Below are positions 8,447 to 16,012 of a stretch of 64,000 nt of DNA, piece by piece. The stretch is from JAWLAT01 sp041395325 (GTDB taxonomy: Bacteria; Pseudomonadota; Gammaproteobacteria; Xanthomonadales; SZUA-5): positions 100,046 to 164,045 of the forward strand of contig JAWLAT010000010.1 of the NCBI GenBank assembly GCA_041395325.1, read 5' to 3'. Made by a program: the position numbers and the translations under genes. Position 1 is the first letter of the stretch. Every line of letters begins with the position of its first letter. The notes below the pieces were generated by a model. It had not been told where the DNA came from and made no database searches. It saw only the letters and a list, made by a program, of their open reading frames with translations.

Positions 8447-9331
8447 ATGGCCGTGACCCTGATCGTCGTACTCATCGTGCTTGCCGTGGCCATGGCGGCG
8501 CCGGAGTTGACCCGCCTGCGCGATTTCGGCTGGTTGCAGCGCTGGGTGGTCTGGCTGAATGCCCGCCTGGGTCTCAATGCGTTGTGGACCCACGGCGCCG
8601 GCCTGCTGCTCAGTGTAGGCCTCCCCTGCCTGAGTCTGTTGCTGGTCGACCGCATTCTGGGCGGCGCGCTGTTCGGTCTGGTGGGCTTCGTGCTGGCGGT
8701 GGTCGTGCTCTATTACTGCTGGGGGCCGCGAGATCTGGATCTGGACGTCGCAGACCTGGTCACCGCCACGGATGCTGAGTCGCGCCAACGGGCGCTACGT
8801 GCCCTCGGTGCCGCCGATGCACCGGCCAGCACCATCGATCGGGTCGAACGGGTCTTCGATGAGGCCTTGCGACGCTGGTTCTCGGTACTGTTCTGGTTCG
8901 TCCTGTTCGGACCGGTCGCTGCCCTGGGCTATCGCCTGCTGCAGTTGCTGGCCGACCGCAGCGAGTTCATCGCCGAGCTGCCCTACGCCCAGAATGTCGC
9001 CGCTCGTCGTCTGCACGACGCCCTGGCCTGGCTCCCAGCTCAGCTGATGGCGCTGGCGCTTGCCTTGGCGGCCAACTTCGACGCGGTCAGCAAGGCCTGG
9101 CGCGAACACCACGCCGCCCATGGCCAGGGCCTGCTGCATCTGGATCTGGGCTTTCTGTCATCGACCGCTCGTGCCTGCATCGAGTTTGATGATGTGGACG
9201 AGGTCGATATCGACGGCGATGCCAATCCGCGCGAGATCATTGCCGAACAGTCGCTGCAACTGGCCTGGCGGATTCTGGTGGTCTGGCTGGCCGCGCTCGC
9301 GCTGGTGGTGCTGGTGCAGTTGTTCGATTGA
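8447..9331 (+). CDS. ampE: AmpE-type regulatory membrane protein
   Basis: A 294-residue inner-membrane protein with segments near the N-terminus (1-19, 45-92), in the middle (about 140-165 and 195-212) and at the C-terminus (about 270-291). Conserved AmpE features include the YYCWGPRDLDLDV motif and the soluble loop with ARRLHDALAWLPAQLMAL. AmpE is linked to beta-lactamase induction through its usual partner AmpD, but no ampD is adjacent here, so the role is open. A candidate -10 hexamer TACAAT lies at 8412-8417 with no good -35. Confidence 0.85.
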   Translation: MAVTLIVVLIVLAVAMAAPELTRLRDFGWLQRWVVWLNARLGLNALWTHGAGLLLSVGLPCLSLLLVDRILGGALFGLVGFVLAVVVLYYCWGPRDLDLDVADLVTATDAESRQRALRALGAADAPASTIDRVERVFDEALRRWFSVLFWFVLFGPVAALGYRLLQLLADRSEFIAELPYAQNVAARRLHDALAWLPAQLMALALALAANFDAVSKAWREHHAAHGQGLLHLDLGFLSSTARACIEFDDVDEVDIDGDANPREIIAEQSLQLAWRILVVWLAALALVVLVQLFD

Positions 9332-9466
9332 CGCACGCCAAATGGCGTGAGTCGACCGTGCGCCTCGGCTGCGCGCCCACCGCAGAATCACCGCTCATCA
9401 CATAAAATGCACAAAGCGCGGATTGCGCCGCGATCCGCTGCGATGTCGCGGTTACACTGCCGCCCC

Positions 9467-9811
9467 ATGAAATGGTTGCGCTATCTGTCCCTGCCCTTGC
9501 TGCTGTCGGCCTGCCAGTCCGAGCCGGCTGCGACCGCCGCGACCAGCGCCAACGTCGGTGAGCCACCGGCCAAGCTGGGGTTGTGCAGCGGCTGTCACGG
9601 CACCAGCGGGCGAGCCAGTCTGGCCGGCTATCCGCATCTGGCCGGCCAGGATCCGCTCTATCTGAGGCAACAGCTGCAGGCCTATCGATCGGGCCAGCGG
9701 CAACACGCGCAGATGCAGTCCATCGCCGGTCTGCTCGACGATGCCGACATCGAGTCGCTGTCCGACTGGTACGCCAGTCGACCCACCACAGCGCCGGCCG
9801 CAGCGCCATGA
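9467..9811 (+). CDS. Small c-type cytochrome lipoprotein
   Basis: A 114-residue protein with a lipoprotein signal (LRYLSLPLLLSACQSE) and one haem-binding motif, CSGCH, near residue 44. The following part (SLAGYPHLAGQDPLYLRQQL ... MQSIAGLLDDADIESLSDWY) is that of a cytochrome c4/c553-like class I cytochrome. The expected distal Met is in MQSIAGLL. It is a probable electron carrier on the periplasmic side. TACACT at 9453-9458 is a possible -10 very close to the ATG. The stop overlaps the next start by four bases (ATGA at 9808-9811). Confidence 0.85.
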   Translation: MKWLRYLSLPLLLSACQSEPAATAATSANVGEPPAKLGLCSGCHGTSGRASLAGYPHLAGQDPLYLRQQLQAYRSGQRQHAQMQSIAGLLDDADIESLSDWYASRPTTAPAAAP

Positions 9812-10533
9812 AGTCTTGGCTGGCGACCGTCCTGGCCACCGGCGTGGGCGCGCTGATCGGTGGGCCTTATGGTGCCGTCGTCGGTCTGGGCGTAGGCCAG
9901 GCCTGGGATCGCGGCTGGATTGGGACACGGCGGATGCCGCGTCTGAAGGTTGGCGCGGAACTGTCGGCGCTGTTCGAGCTGCTGGGGCACCTGGCCCGCG
10001 CCGATGGGCGCGTCAGCGAGCGCGAAGTGGCTTTCGCCGAAGGACTGATGGATCGCTTCGAGTTGCGCGGTGCCCAGCGGGCCCGCGCGGTGGAGGCCTT
10101 CGACCGCGGCCGGGCTGAGCAGTTTCGGATCGATGCCGCCATCGAGCAGCTGGCCGGCAGCTATCCGCGCGGCAGTGAGGAAGCGCGCCAGCTGGCCGAT
10201 CTGCTGCTGCGACTGGCCGAGACCGATGGGCCACTGGTGCCGGCCGAGCGCGGCGCGCTGGCGCGCATCTCCGAGCGGCTGGGCCTGACCCACGCCGCGC
10301 CACGGTCGACCAGCGGCACGCGCTGGACCGATGACGCCGCCCGTCGCGAGCTGGGTCTGGAGCGCGGCGCCGATGGAGATACCATCCGAGCGGCCTACAA
10401 GCGCCTGCTGAGCAAGTACCATCCGGACAAGCTCGCCGCGCGGGGGCTGTCGGAGGCCGAACAGGCCGATGCCCAGGCCCGTCTGCAGCGCGCTCGGGAA
10501 GCCTACGAGCACCTGCGCCCGCGCGGCAGCTGA
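9808..10533 (+). CDS. djlA: DjlA-like membrane-anchored TerB/J-domain co-chaperone
   Basis: 241 residues. A glycine-rich N-terminal membrane segment (about 3-32) is followed by a TerB-like helical domain (about 50-155, containing HLARADGRVSEREVAFAE) and a C-terminal J domain with the catalytic HPD in SKYHPDKLAARG. This is the order found in DjlA, which stimulates DnaK at the membrane. Family members are often about 270 residues, so this one is compact. It overlaps the cytochrome gene by ATGA, implying coupled translation. Confidence 0.82.
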   Translation: MKSWLATVLATGVGALIGGPYGAVVGLGVGQAWDRGWIGTRRMPRLKVGAELSALFELLGHLARADGRVSEREVAFAEGLMDRFELRGAQRARAVEAFDRGRAEQFRIDAAIEQLAGSYPRGSEEARQLADLLLRLAETDGPLVPAERGALARISERLGLTHAAPRSTSGTRWTDDAARRELGLERGADGDTIRAAYKRLLSKYHPDKLAARGLSEAEQADAQARLQRAREAYEHLRPRGS

Positions 10534-10559
10534 CCTTCTTCACTGCTCAAGATCCCCGC

Positions 10560-11252
10560 ATGAATCTACCCAGCGAAAGCCCGGCGCTGATTGCGCCCTC
10601 CATCCTGTCGGCCGACTTCTCCCGACTGGGCGCCGACATCGACGCCGTCCTCGCCGCGGGTGCGGACTGGATACACTTCGACGTGATGGACAATCACTAC
10701 GTGCCCAATCTGTCGATCGGGCCGCTGGTGCTGCAGTCATTGCGCAAGGCCGGTCTGGAAGCCTTCGTCGACGTCCATCTGATGGTCGACCCGGTGGACC
10801 GGTTGATCGAGGACTTCGCCCGTGCCGGCGCCAACCTGATCAGCTTCCACCCGGAAGCCTCCCGTCATGTGGACCGCTCGTTGTCGGCCATTGCCGATCA
10901 CGACATGCGCGCTGGTCTGGTGCTCAATCCGGCGACGCCGCTGTCGGTGTTGGACTGGGCCTGGGAGCGGATCGACCTGGTGCTGGTGATGAGCGTCAAT
11001 CCCGGCTTCGGGGGTCAGTCCTTCCTGCCCGCCGCACTGGCCAAGTTGCGCCAGCTGCGTGAACGGGTCGAGGCGATCGGCAAGCCGCTGCTGCTGGAAG
11101 TCGATGGCGGCATCAAGCCCGACAACATCGCCGAGGTGGCCAGGGCCGGCGCCGATGTCTTCGTTGCCGGCTCGGCGATCTTCGGCCAGCCGGACTACGC
11201 CGGGATCATCGCCGGCATGCGCGAGCAGATCGAGCTGGGCCGTTCAGGCTGA
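10560..11252 (+). CDS. rpe: Ribulose-phosphate 3-epimerase
   Basis: A 230-residue TIM-barrel enzyme interconverting ribulose 5-phosphate and xylulose 5-phosphate in the pentose phosphate pathway. All family signatures are present: APSILSADFSRLG at the N-terminus, the metal-binding WIHFDVMDNHYVPN and VDVHLMV, the phosphate-binding MSVNPGFGGQSF, and LEVDGGIKPDN with the catalytic Asp. Length is normal for the family. It follows the DjlA-like gene after 26 bases. Confidence 0.96.
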   Translation: MNLPSESPALIAPSILSADFSRLGADIDAVLAAGADWIHFDVMDNHYVPNLSIGPLVLQSLRKAGLEAFVDVHLMVDPVDRLIEDFARAGANLISFHPEASRHVDRSLSAIADHDMRAGLVLNPATPLSVLDWAWERIDLVLVMSVNPGFGGQSFLPAALAKLRQLRERVEAIGKPLLLEVDGGIKPDNIAEVARAGADVFVAGSAIFGQPDYAGIIAGMREQIELGRSG

Positions 11253-11271
11253 TAGCGCCCGGATGAACCGA

Positions 11272-11349
11272 TCAGGGCTGGGCGATCACCGCACAGGCCA
11301 GCGCCAGCATCACCAGGGCCAACACGCGCGACTGCAATCGACTGGGCAT
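11272..11349 (-). CDS. Candidate 25-residue hydrophobic small protein
   Basis: A short frame with a near-perfect ribosome-binding site: AAGGAG lies six bases before the ATG (GCGAAGGAGTGCGTC then ATG). The peptide starts MPSRLQSRVLALVMLALACA and ends VIAQP: a basic N-terminus followed by one hydrophobic stretch with a cysteine (LALAC). It could be a small membrane protein, a minimal lipoprotein or a leader peptide. It lies antisense between rpe and the beta-helix gene. The Shine-Dalgarno quality is the main support. No family is recognised. Confidence 0.4.
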   Translation of the reverse strand: MPSRLQSRVLALVMLALACAVIAQP

Positions 11350-11505
11350 GACGCACTCCTTCGCTGTGGGGTGCCGTCAGCATGGCGCCGGGTTCGGGCG
11401 GTGCCCGGGCTCGCTGCGGATCAGTTGCGACATTAACCGGGCAAATGAGCCGATTCTGCGCCGTAGCTCGCGTAAGGACGCACCCCAACGAAGAAGGATG
11501 CGTTC

Positions 11506-12828
11506 ATGGCCCTGTTCCGCCTGTCCTGTGCGGTGCCGCTGTGGCTGCTGGCCACGAGCTTGTCGGCGCAAACGCCGGCGCAGATTCTGGCGCCAGCCAG
11601 TGGTCGCGTGCTGCATGTGTCGATCGAAACCGGCAACAACGGCAATGACGGCAGCCGCCAGGCGCCGCTGAAGAACATCGACAAGGCGCTGAAGCTGGCC
11701 CAGGCCGGTGACACGATCGCCGTGGCCGGCGGCGTCTACGCCGGCACCTTTGGCGTGGGCTATCTGGAGGCGGACAAGCCGGTGCGGCTGTATGGCAGCT
11801 TCAGCCTGGATTTCGACAGCCGCAGCCTGCAGCAGCACCCGACCGTGTTCGCGCCCGACAACGCCAGCGGCGCCAAGGCGCGCAAGCCGATGCTGCAGTT
11901 CAGCAAGGCCATCGATGGCGCCGTTGTCGACGGCTTTGTCTTCAATGCCGGTGGCCGCAACAGCTATTCCCCGGTCAAGGGCAAGCCAGCCGGCGTGGAC
12001 AGCGGCCAGTTGCTGTTGCCCCCGTCCAAGGCCGATGGCGAGGCGCCGACGGTGCTGGAGCCGTTGCTGAAGATCCCTTCATCCGCCGCCGGCGGCGACA
12101 TGCAGATCAGCCACAACGTCTTTCTCAATGGCGCCAACTTCGGCATCCAGGCCGGCCTGCGCAGCGGCACGCTGAACGTGCACGACAACCTGTTCGTGGC
12201 CAACCGCATGGCGGCGATCGAGATCTACGGCACCTGCGCGGGTAGTCCGGCCAACATGACTGCCCCCTGTGGCACGGCCGACATCGGCCACAACACGATC
12301 TTGTTCACCTGGTCGCGGCTGGATGATCTGCAGGACATGGGCTACGGCGTACGGGTCATGACCAAGCTGGCCTATCGCATCCACGACAACCTGATCGGCG
12401 GCAATGTCCGCGGCGGCATCGACCACACCCGCTTCAACCAGGACGGCTGGATCGAGATCGATCGCAACCTGTTCGTCGCCAACAAGTGGGGCGACCTCTA
12501 CTACAGCCCGGCCAGCAACACGCAGCTGAATCTGCGAGTCGGCGAGTTCGGTGATCTGCCCATTGCCAGCAGCCAGGGCAATCGCGAGGGACTGCCGCCG
12601 GGTCTGGCCGTCGATCAGGCCTATCTGGAGGCCTTTCTCAGCGTCACCTATCGCGAGCAGACCGACCTGGATCGGAGCTCGGCAGCCAATCAATGGCGCT
12701 CGGCGCTGGGCATGAATCTGGTCGGCCAGATCCGTACCGAGGTGAGCATGTACGCCAACCGCTATCCCCTGCCCGCGGCGCTGAAGCTGCTGGGCCGGAT
12801 CGACGGCGCCGGCGCAGCAGGACTGTAG
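11506..12828 (+). CDS. Secreted parallel beta-helix protein (DUF1565-type N-terminus)
   Basis: 440 residues with a signal peptide (MALFRLSCAVPLWLLATSLSA). Residues about 35-100 carry the DUF1565 pattern: HVSIETGNNGNDGSRQAPLK, then NIDKALKLAQAGDTIAV and GGVYAGTF. Such domains open right-handed beta-helix proteins related to polysaccharide lyases. Repeated helix-rung segments follow (ISHNVFLNG, VHDNLFVANR, IGHNTILFT, IHDNLIGGNV, IDRNLFVANK). No catalytic residues can be assigned. It may bind or process an extracellular polysaccharide, but this is inference. AAGGA lies shortly before the ATG. Confidence 0.75.
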   Translation: MALFRLSCAVPLWLLATSLSAQTPAQILAPASGRVLHVSIETGNNGNDGSRQAPLKNIDKALKLAQAGDTIAVAGGVYAGTFGVGYLEADKPVRLYGSFSLDFDSRSLQQHPTVFAPDNASGAKARKPMLQFSKAIDGAVVDGFVFNAGGRNSYSPVKGKPAGVDSGQLLLPPSKADGEAPTVLEPLLKIPSSAAGGDMQISHNVFLNGANFGIQAGLRSGTLNVHDNLFVANRMAAIEIYGTCAGSPANMTAPCGTADIGHNTILFTWSRLDDLQDMGYGVRVMTKLAYRIHDNLIGGNVRGGIDHTRFNQDGWIEIDRNLFVANKWGDLYYSPASNTQLNLRVGEFGDLPIASSQGNREGLPPGLAVDQAYLEAFLSVTYREQTDLDRSSAANQWRSALGMNLVGQIRTEVSMYANRYPLPAALKLLGRIDGAGAAGL

Positions 12829-12879
12829 GTCACTCGGCAGGAGGTCCCGACTCAGACCCTGGACGCCCCGGACGATGTC

Positions 12880-13455
12880 TCAACCGCCCGCCAGCTCGCG
12901 CTGCAACCAGGCCCGCGCCAAGGACCAGTCACGCTTGACGGTCACTGGCGCGACCTGCAGCGCGGCGGCGGTCTCCTCGACCGACAAGCCGGCAAAGAAC
13001 CGGCACTCGACCACCCTGCAGGCGCGCTCATCGAAGCGCCGCAGGCGATCGAGGGCGGCATCGAGCTCGACCAGTTGCTGGGCATGCTGGACGCTGAACT
13101 CACCCTCGCTCACGTCCAGCACCTCCTCCAGGGCCAGGGGCCTCCTGCCGCTTCCCCGCTTCTCGGCCAGCACGCCCTTGGCGTGATCGATCAGCACGCG
13201 GCGCATGACGATCGCGGCGACCGCGTGGAAGTGATCGCGATTGCGCCAACGCTGGCCGTCCTGCTCGGACAGCTTCAGATAGGCCTCGTGCACCAGTGCC
13301 GTGGTCGACAAGGTGTGGTCGGCCCGCTCGCGGGCCAGCTGCCGCCGGGCCGCTGACTTCAGCTGCTCGTAGACCGCCGGAAGCAGCAGCGCCAACGGAC
13401 CCTGCGCCCGTTCGCCCAGCCGATTGAGCAGCAGGGTGATCTCGCCCTCATCCAT
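12880..13455 (-). CDS. ECF-type RNA polymerase sigma factor (kinase-linked, TIGR02999-like)
   Basis: A 191-residue sigma-70-family factor. Sigma region 2 covers about 25-95 (TTALVHEAYLKL, then HFHAVAAIVMRRVLIDHA) and region 4 covers about 135-187 (VECRFFAGLSVEETAAALQV, then VTVKRDWSLARAWL). These phrases match the subgroup often encoded beside Ser/Thr kinases, for which no anti-sigma factor is needed. Its ATG at 13455 lies inside the end of the kinase gene (eight bases shared), so the two should be translated together. The kinase probably sets its activity; this is inference from context. Confidence 0.88.
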   Translation of the reverse strand: MDEGEITLLLNRLGERAQGPLALLLPAVYEQLKSAARRQLARERADHTLSTTALVHEAYLKLSEQDGQRWRNRDHFHAVAAIVMRRVLIDHAKGVLAEKRGSGRRPLALEEVLDVSEGEFSVQHAQQLVELDAALDRLRRFDERACRVVECRFFAGLSVEETAAALQVAPVTVKRDWSLARAWLQRELAGG

Positions 13456-15883
13456 CGGCGGCCTCCGTTGCCAGTTGCTGCAACAGGGCCAGCTGAGCGG
13501 GATCCCCGGCGGCCTGCACGGCTTTGCGGATCTCGGCCTGGGCGGCCGCGGTGGGCTCAGCCACCAGGCGCCAGTGCAGCAGTTGTGCCCACAACCGCTC
13601 CAGCGGCAATTCGGCTTCGGCCAGCGGCAATGCCGCCTGCATTCGCAACAACGCCTGCCGCGCTGAATCCAGATCGCCAGCGCCCAGCGCACAGCGCGCG
13701 ATGCCCAGCTGCTGATCGATGCGATCGGGATGACCGGCCGGCAGCGTCTGCTCGGCTGCGCCCAGTGCCTGCGCATAAGCGGACTCGGCGGCGCTCCAAT
13801 CCTGCTGGGCCAGCAGCATCTCGGCCTGGTTCAGCGCCAGGCTGACCCGCATCGTGTGCCCATCGGGCAGCGATTGCGCGGCGATCTGTCCGGCGGCGGC
13901 AAAGTGGGCCGCGGCGGCAGCGTAGTTGCCGCGCTCGCGACTGAGCACGCCGCTGGCATTGAGCATGAATCCCACCTGCGGATGATTCTCGCCAAAGGCC
14001 TCGCGCAGCAGCCGCAGCGATTCAGCCACCAGCGTGTCGGCGCGCTGCAAGCGCGACTCGTCAACCGGCTTGGTTTGCGTCGCCAGCCGATAGTGCATGT
14101 AGCCCAGACTGCCCAGCGCCGTGGCCATATCGACGCGGATTTCCTCCAGCGGCAGCTGACGCTGAATCGCCACCACCTGCTCCAGCAGCTCCGCAGCGCG
14201 TTCGGGCTGACCTTGTTCGTCCAGCACCAGCGCGAGCGCGTCGAGCACCTGGGCGCGCAGCGCTGGCGGGGCGTCCGGCAGCTGCTCGATCTGCGCCATC
14301 GCCTGCTCGGCCGCCTGCCGGCCCTGTTCCAGCCGATCCAGCGACATCGCGATGTTGGCCAGCTGCTTGTAGACCACCGCGGCGGTCTCGCTGGGCGGAT
14401 CGGTCGGGTCCTGCAGAGCGACCGCCTGCTCGGCCGCCGCCAACGCACCCTCCGGGTTGGCGAGATTCCAGTAGGCGGTGCTGATCACCGCCAGCAGGCG
14501 GCTGCGGCTGGCGCGTGACAGCGTCTCTTCGGTGGTCAACTGCGCGCGCGCACGATCGAGCAGTTCGGCGGTGCTGGTGGCGGCGGACTGCGCCCGCACC
14601 GGATCGGCCTGTTCGAACAGGCCGGCCCAGAAATCCGCGGTCGCCTCGGCGCGATCGCGCTCGGCCTGCAGCTGACGCGCCTGCGCGGCGATCCGCGCAT
14701 TGCTCAGCGCCAGCACGGTCGCCAGCGCGGCCAGCGCCACCAGCGCCAGGCCCGCGGTCAACACCGGCCAGCGATGCCGCCGCACGAACTTGCCCAGCTG
14801 ATAGGCCAGCGTCGCCGGTCGTGCCTGCACCGGTTCACCGGCGAGCCAGCGCTGCACGTCCTCGGCCAGCGCCGCCGCGGACACATAGCGCCGCTCGGGC
14901 TCACGCGCCATCGCCTTGAGCACGATGTTGTCCAGATCCTCCGGCAGCCCAGGCCGATGGCGGGAAGGCGGCGATGGATCGGTGGTGGCCAGTACCTCGG
15001 CCAACTGCCGCAGGTTGGCTCGCTCGACCGTGTAGGGCAGCGTGCCGGTCAGCAGCCGATACAGCACCACGCCGAGCGAATAGACATCGCTGAGGGTGGT
15101 CGGCGAATCGCCTTCGATCTGCTCGGGACTGGCGTACTGCGGCGTCAGCGGACGGCCACCTTCGGCCAGCGTCGTCAGACCGGCTTCGGCCTGATCCAGC
15201 AGGCGGGCGATGCCGAAATCGACCAGTTGCACCTCGCCATCGGGCAGCACCAGGATGTTGCCGGGCTTGAGGTCGCTGTGCACGACCAGGTTCTGGTGCG
15301 CATGCTGCACGGCCGCACAAACGGCGACGAACATGTGCAGCCGCTGCTGCACATCGAGGGTGCGCCGCTCGCAGTACTCGTCCAGCGGCAGCGCCCCTTC
15401 CAGAAAGGGCATGACCAGATAGGGTCGGCCATCCTCGCTCAGGCCGCCGCCGAGAATGCTGCAGATGTGCCGGTGATTGAGGCGGCCAAGGATCTGCCGC
15501 TCGCGCAGGAAGCGGCGGCTGGAGGTGTCGCCCGCCAGGCCGCGGCGCACCAGCTTGATGGCCACCTGCTGCTCGAAACCGCCATCGGCCCGCTCGGCCA
15601 GATAGACGCTGCCCATGCCGCCACTGCCGATCAGCTGGACAATGCGGAACTCGCCCAGAGACTGCCCGCGCATCTCGTCGGCCGACTCGCGCTCGGGCGC
15701 CGGCTCGACCGTTTCATGCAGCAAGGTAGCATCGGCCACCGCCGAGGCCAGCAGTGAACGCAGTTCCTCACGCACCTGCGGATCGGCACAATTCGCCTGC
15801 AGCCAAGCCTCCCGCTCGGCAGCCGGTACTTCCACGACAACGTGGTACAGCGAGCGAATCTGTTGCCACAGTTCAGGCGTCAT
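13448..15883 (-). CDS. Membrane Ser/Thr protein kinase with TPR sensor region
   Basis: 811 residues. A short N-terminal helical region is followed by a Hanks-type kinase domain (about 80-345): glycine loop GSGGMGSVY, VAIK lysine K110, the catalytic loop VVHSDLKPGN (HRD replaced by HSD, Asp kept at 204), DFG at 222-224 and ASPEQ. One membrane segment lies at about 372-393. The remaining 400 residues are alpha-helical TPR-like repeats, probably outside the cytoplasm. The start ATG at 15883 is chosen over an upstream GTG because the helical N-terminus LWQQIRSLY is typical. It is co-transcribed with the ECF sigma gene and divergent from a large secreted protein gene. Confidence 0.9.
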   Translation of the reverse strand: MTPELWQQIRSLYHVVVEVPAAEREAWLQANCADPQVREELRSLLASAVADATLLHETVEPAPERESADEMRGQSLGEFRIVQLIGSGGMGSVYLAERADGGFEQQVAIKLVRRGLAGDTSSRRFLRERQILGRLNHRHICSILGGGLSEDGRPYLVMPFLEGALPLDEYCERRTLDVQQRLHMFVAVCAAVQHAHQNLVVHSDLKPGNILVLPDGEVQLVDFGIARLLDQAEAGLTTLAEGGRPLTPQYASPEQIEGDSPTTLSDVYSLGVVLYRLLTGTLPYTVERANLRQLAEVLATTDPSPPSRHRPGLPEDLDNIVLKAMAREPERRYVSAAALAEDVQRWLAGEPVQARPATLAYQLGKFVRRHRWPVLTAGLALVALAALATVLALSNARIAAQARQLQAERDRAEATADFWAGLFEQADPVRAQSAATSTAELLDRARAQLTTEETLSRASRSRLLAVISTAYWNLANPEGALAAAEQAVALQDPTDPPSETAAVVYKQLANIAMSLDRLEQGRQAAEQAMAQIEQLPDAPPALRAQVLDALALVLDEQGQPERAAELLEQVVAIQRQLPLEEIRVDMATALGSLGYMHYRLATQTKPVDESRLQRADTLVAESLRLLREAFGENHPQVGFMLNASGVLSRERGNYAAAAAHFAAAGQIAAQSLPDGHTMRVSLALNQAEMLLAQQDWSAAESAYAQALGAAEQTLPAGHPDRIDQQLGIARCALGAGDLDSARQALLRMQAALPLAEAELPLERLWAQLLHWRLVAEPTAAAQAEIRKAVQAAGDPAQLALLQQLATEAADG

Positions 15884-15937
15884 GACCGAGTTTGCTGAGA
15901 TCCAGGTTGATCCTGCCGGACGGTCGCGGGCAATTTG

Positions 15938-15956
15938 CGCAAGATGCGGTCTTGCG
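15938..15956. promoter_or_regulatory. 7-bp dyad between the kinase operon and the divergent secreted-protein gene
   Basis: CGCAAGA (15938-15944) and TCTTGCG (15950-15956) form a perfect dyad with a 5-base centre in the 129-bp divergent region. It is a candidate binding site for a regulator of one or both directions. No clear -35/-10 pair could be fixed. Confidence 0.35.
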
Positions 15957-16012
15957 TGAACCAACAACCGCCCTTACCGTCCGCGCATCATGCAGGTACA
16001 GGCTGTCACTCG

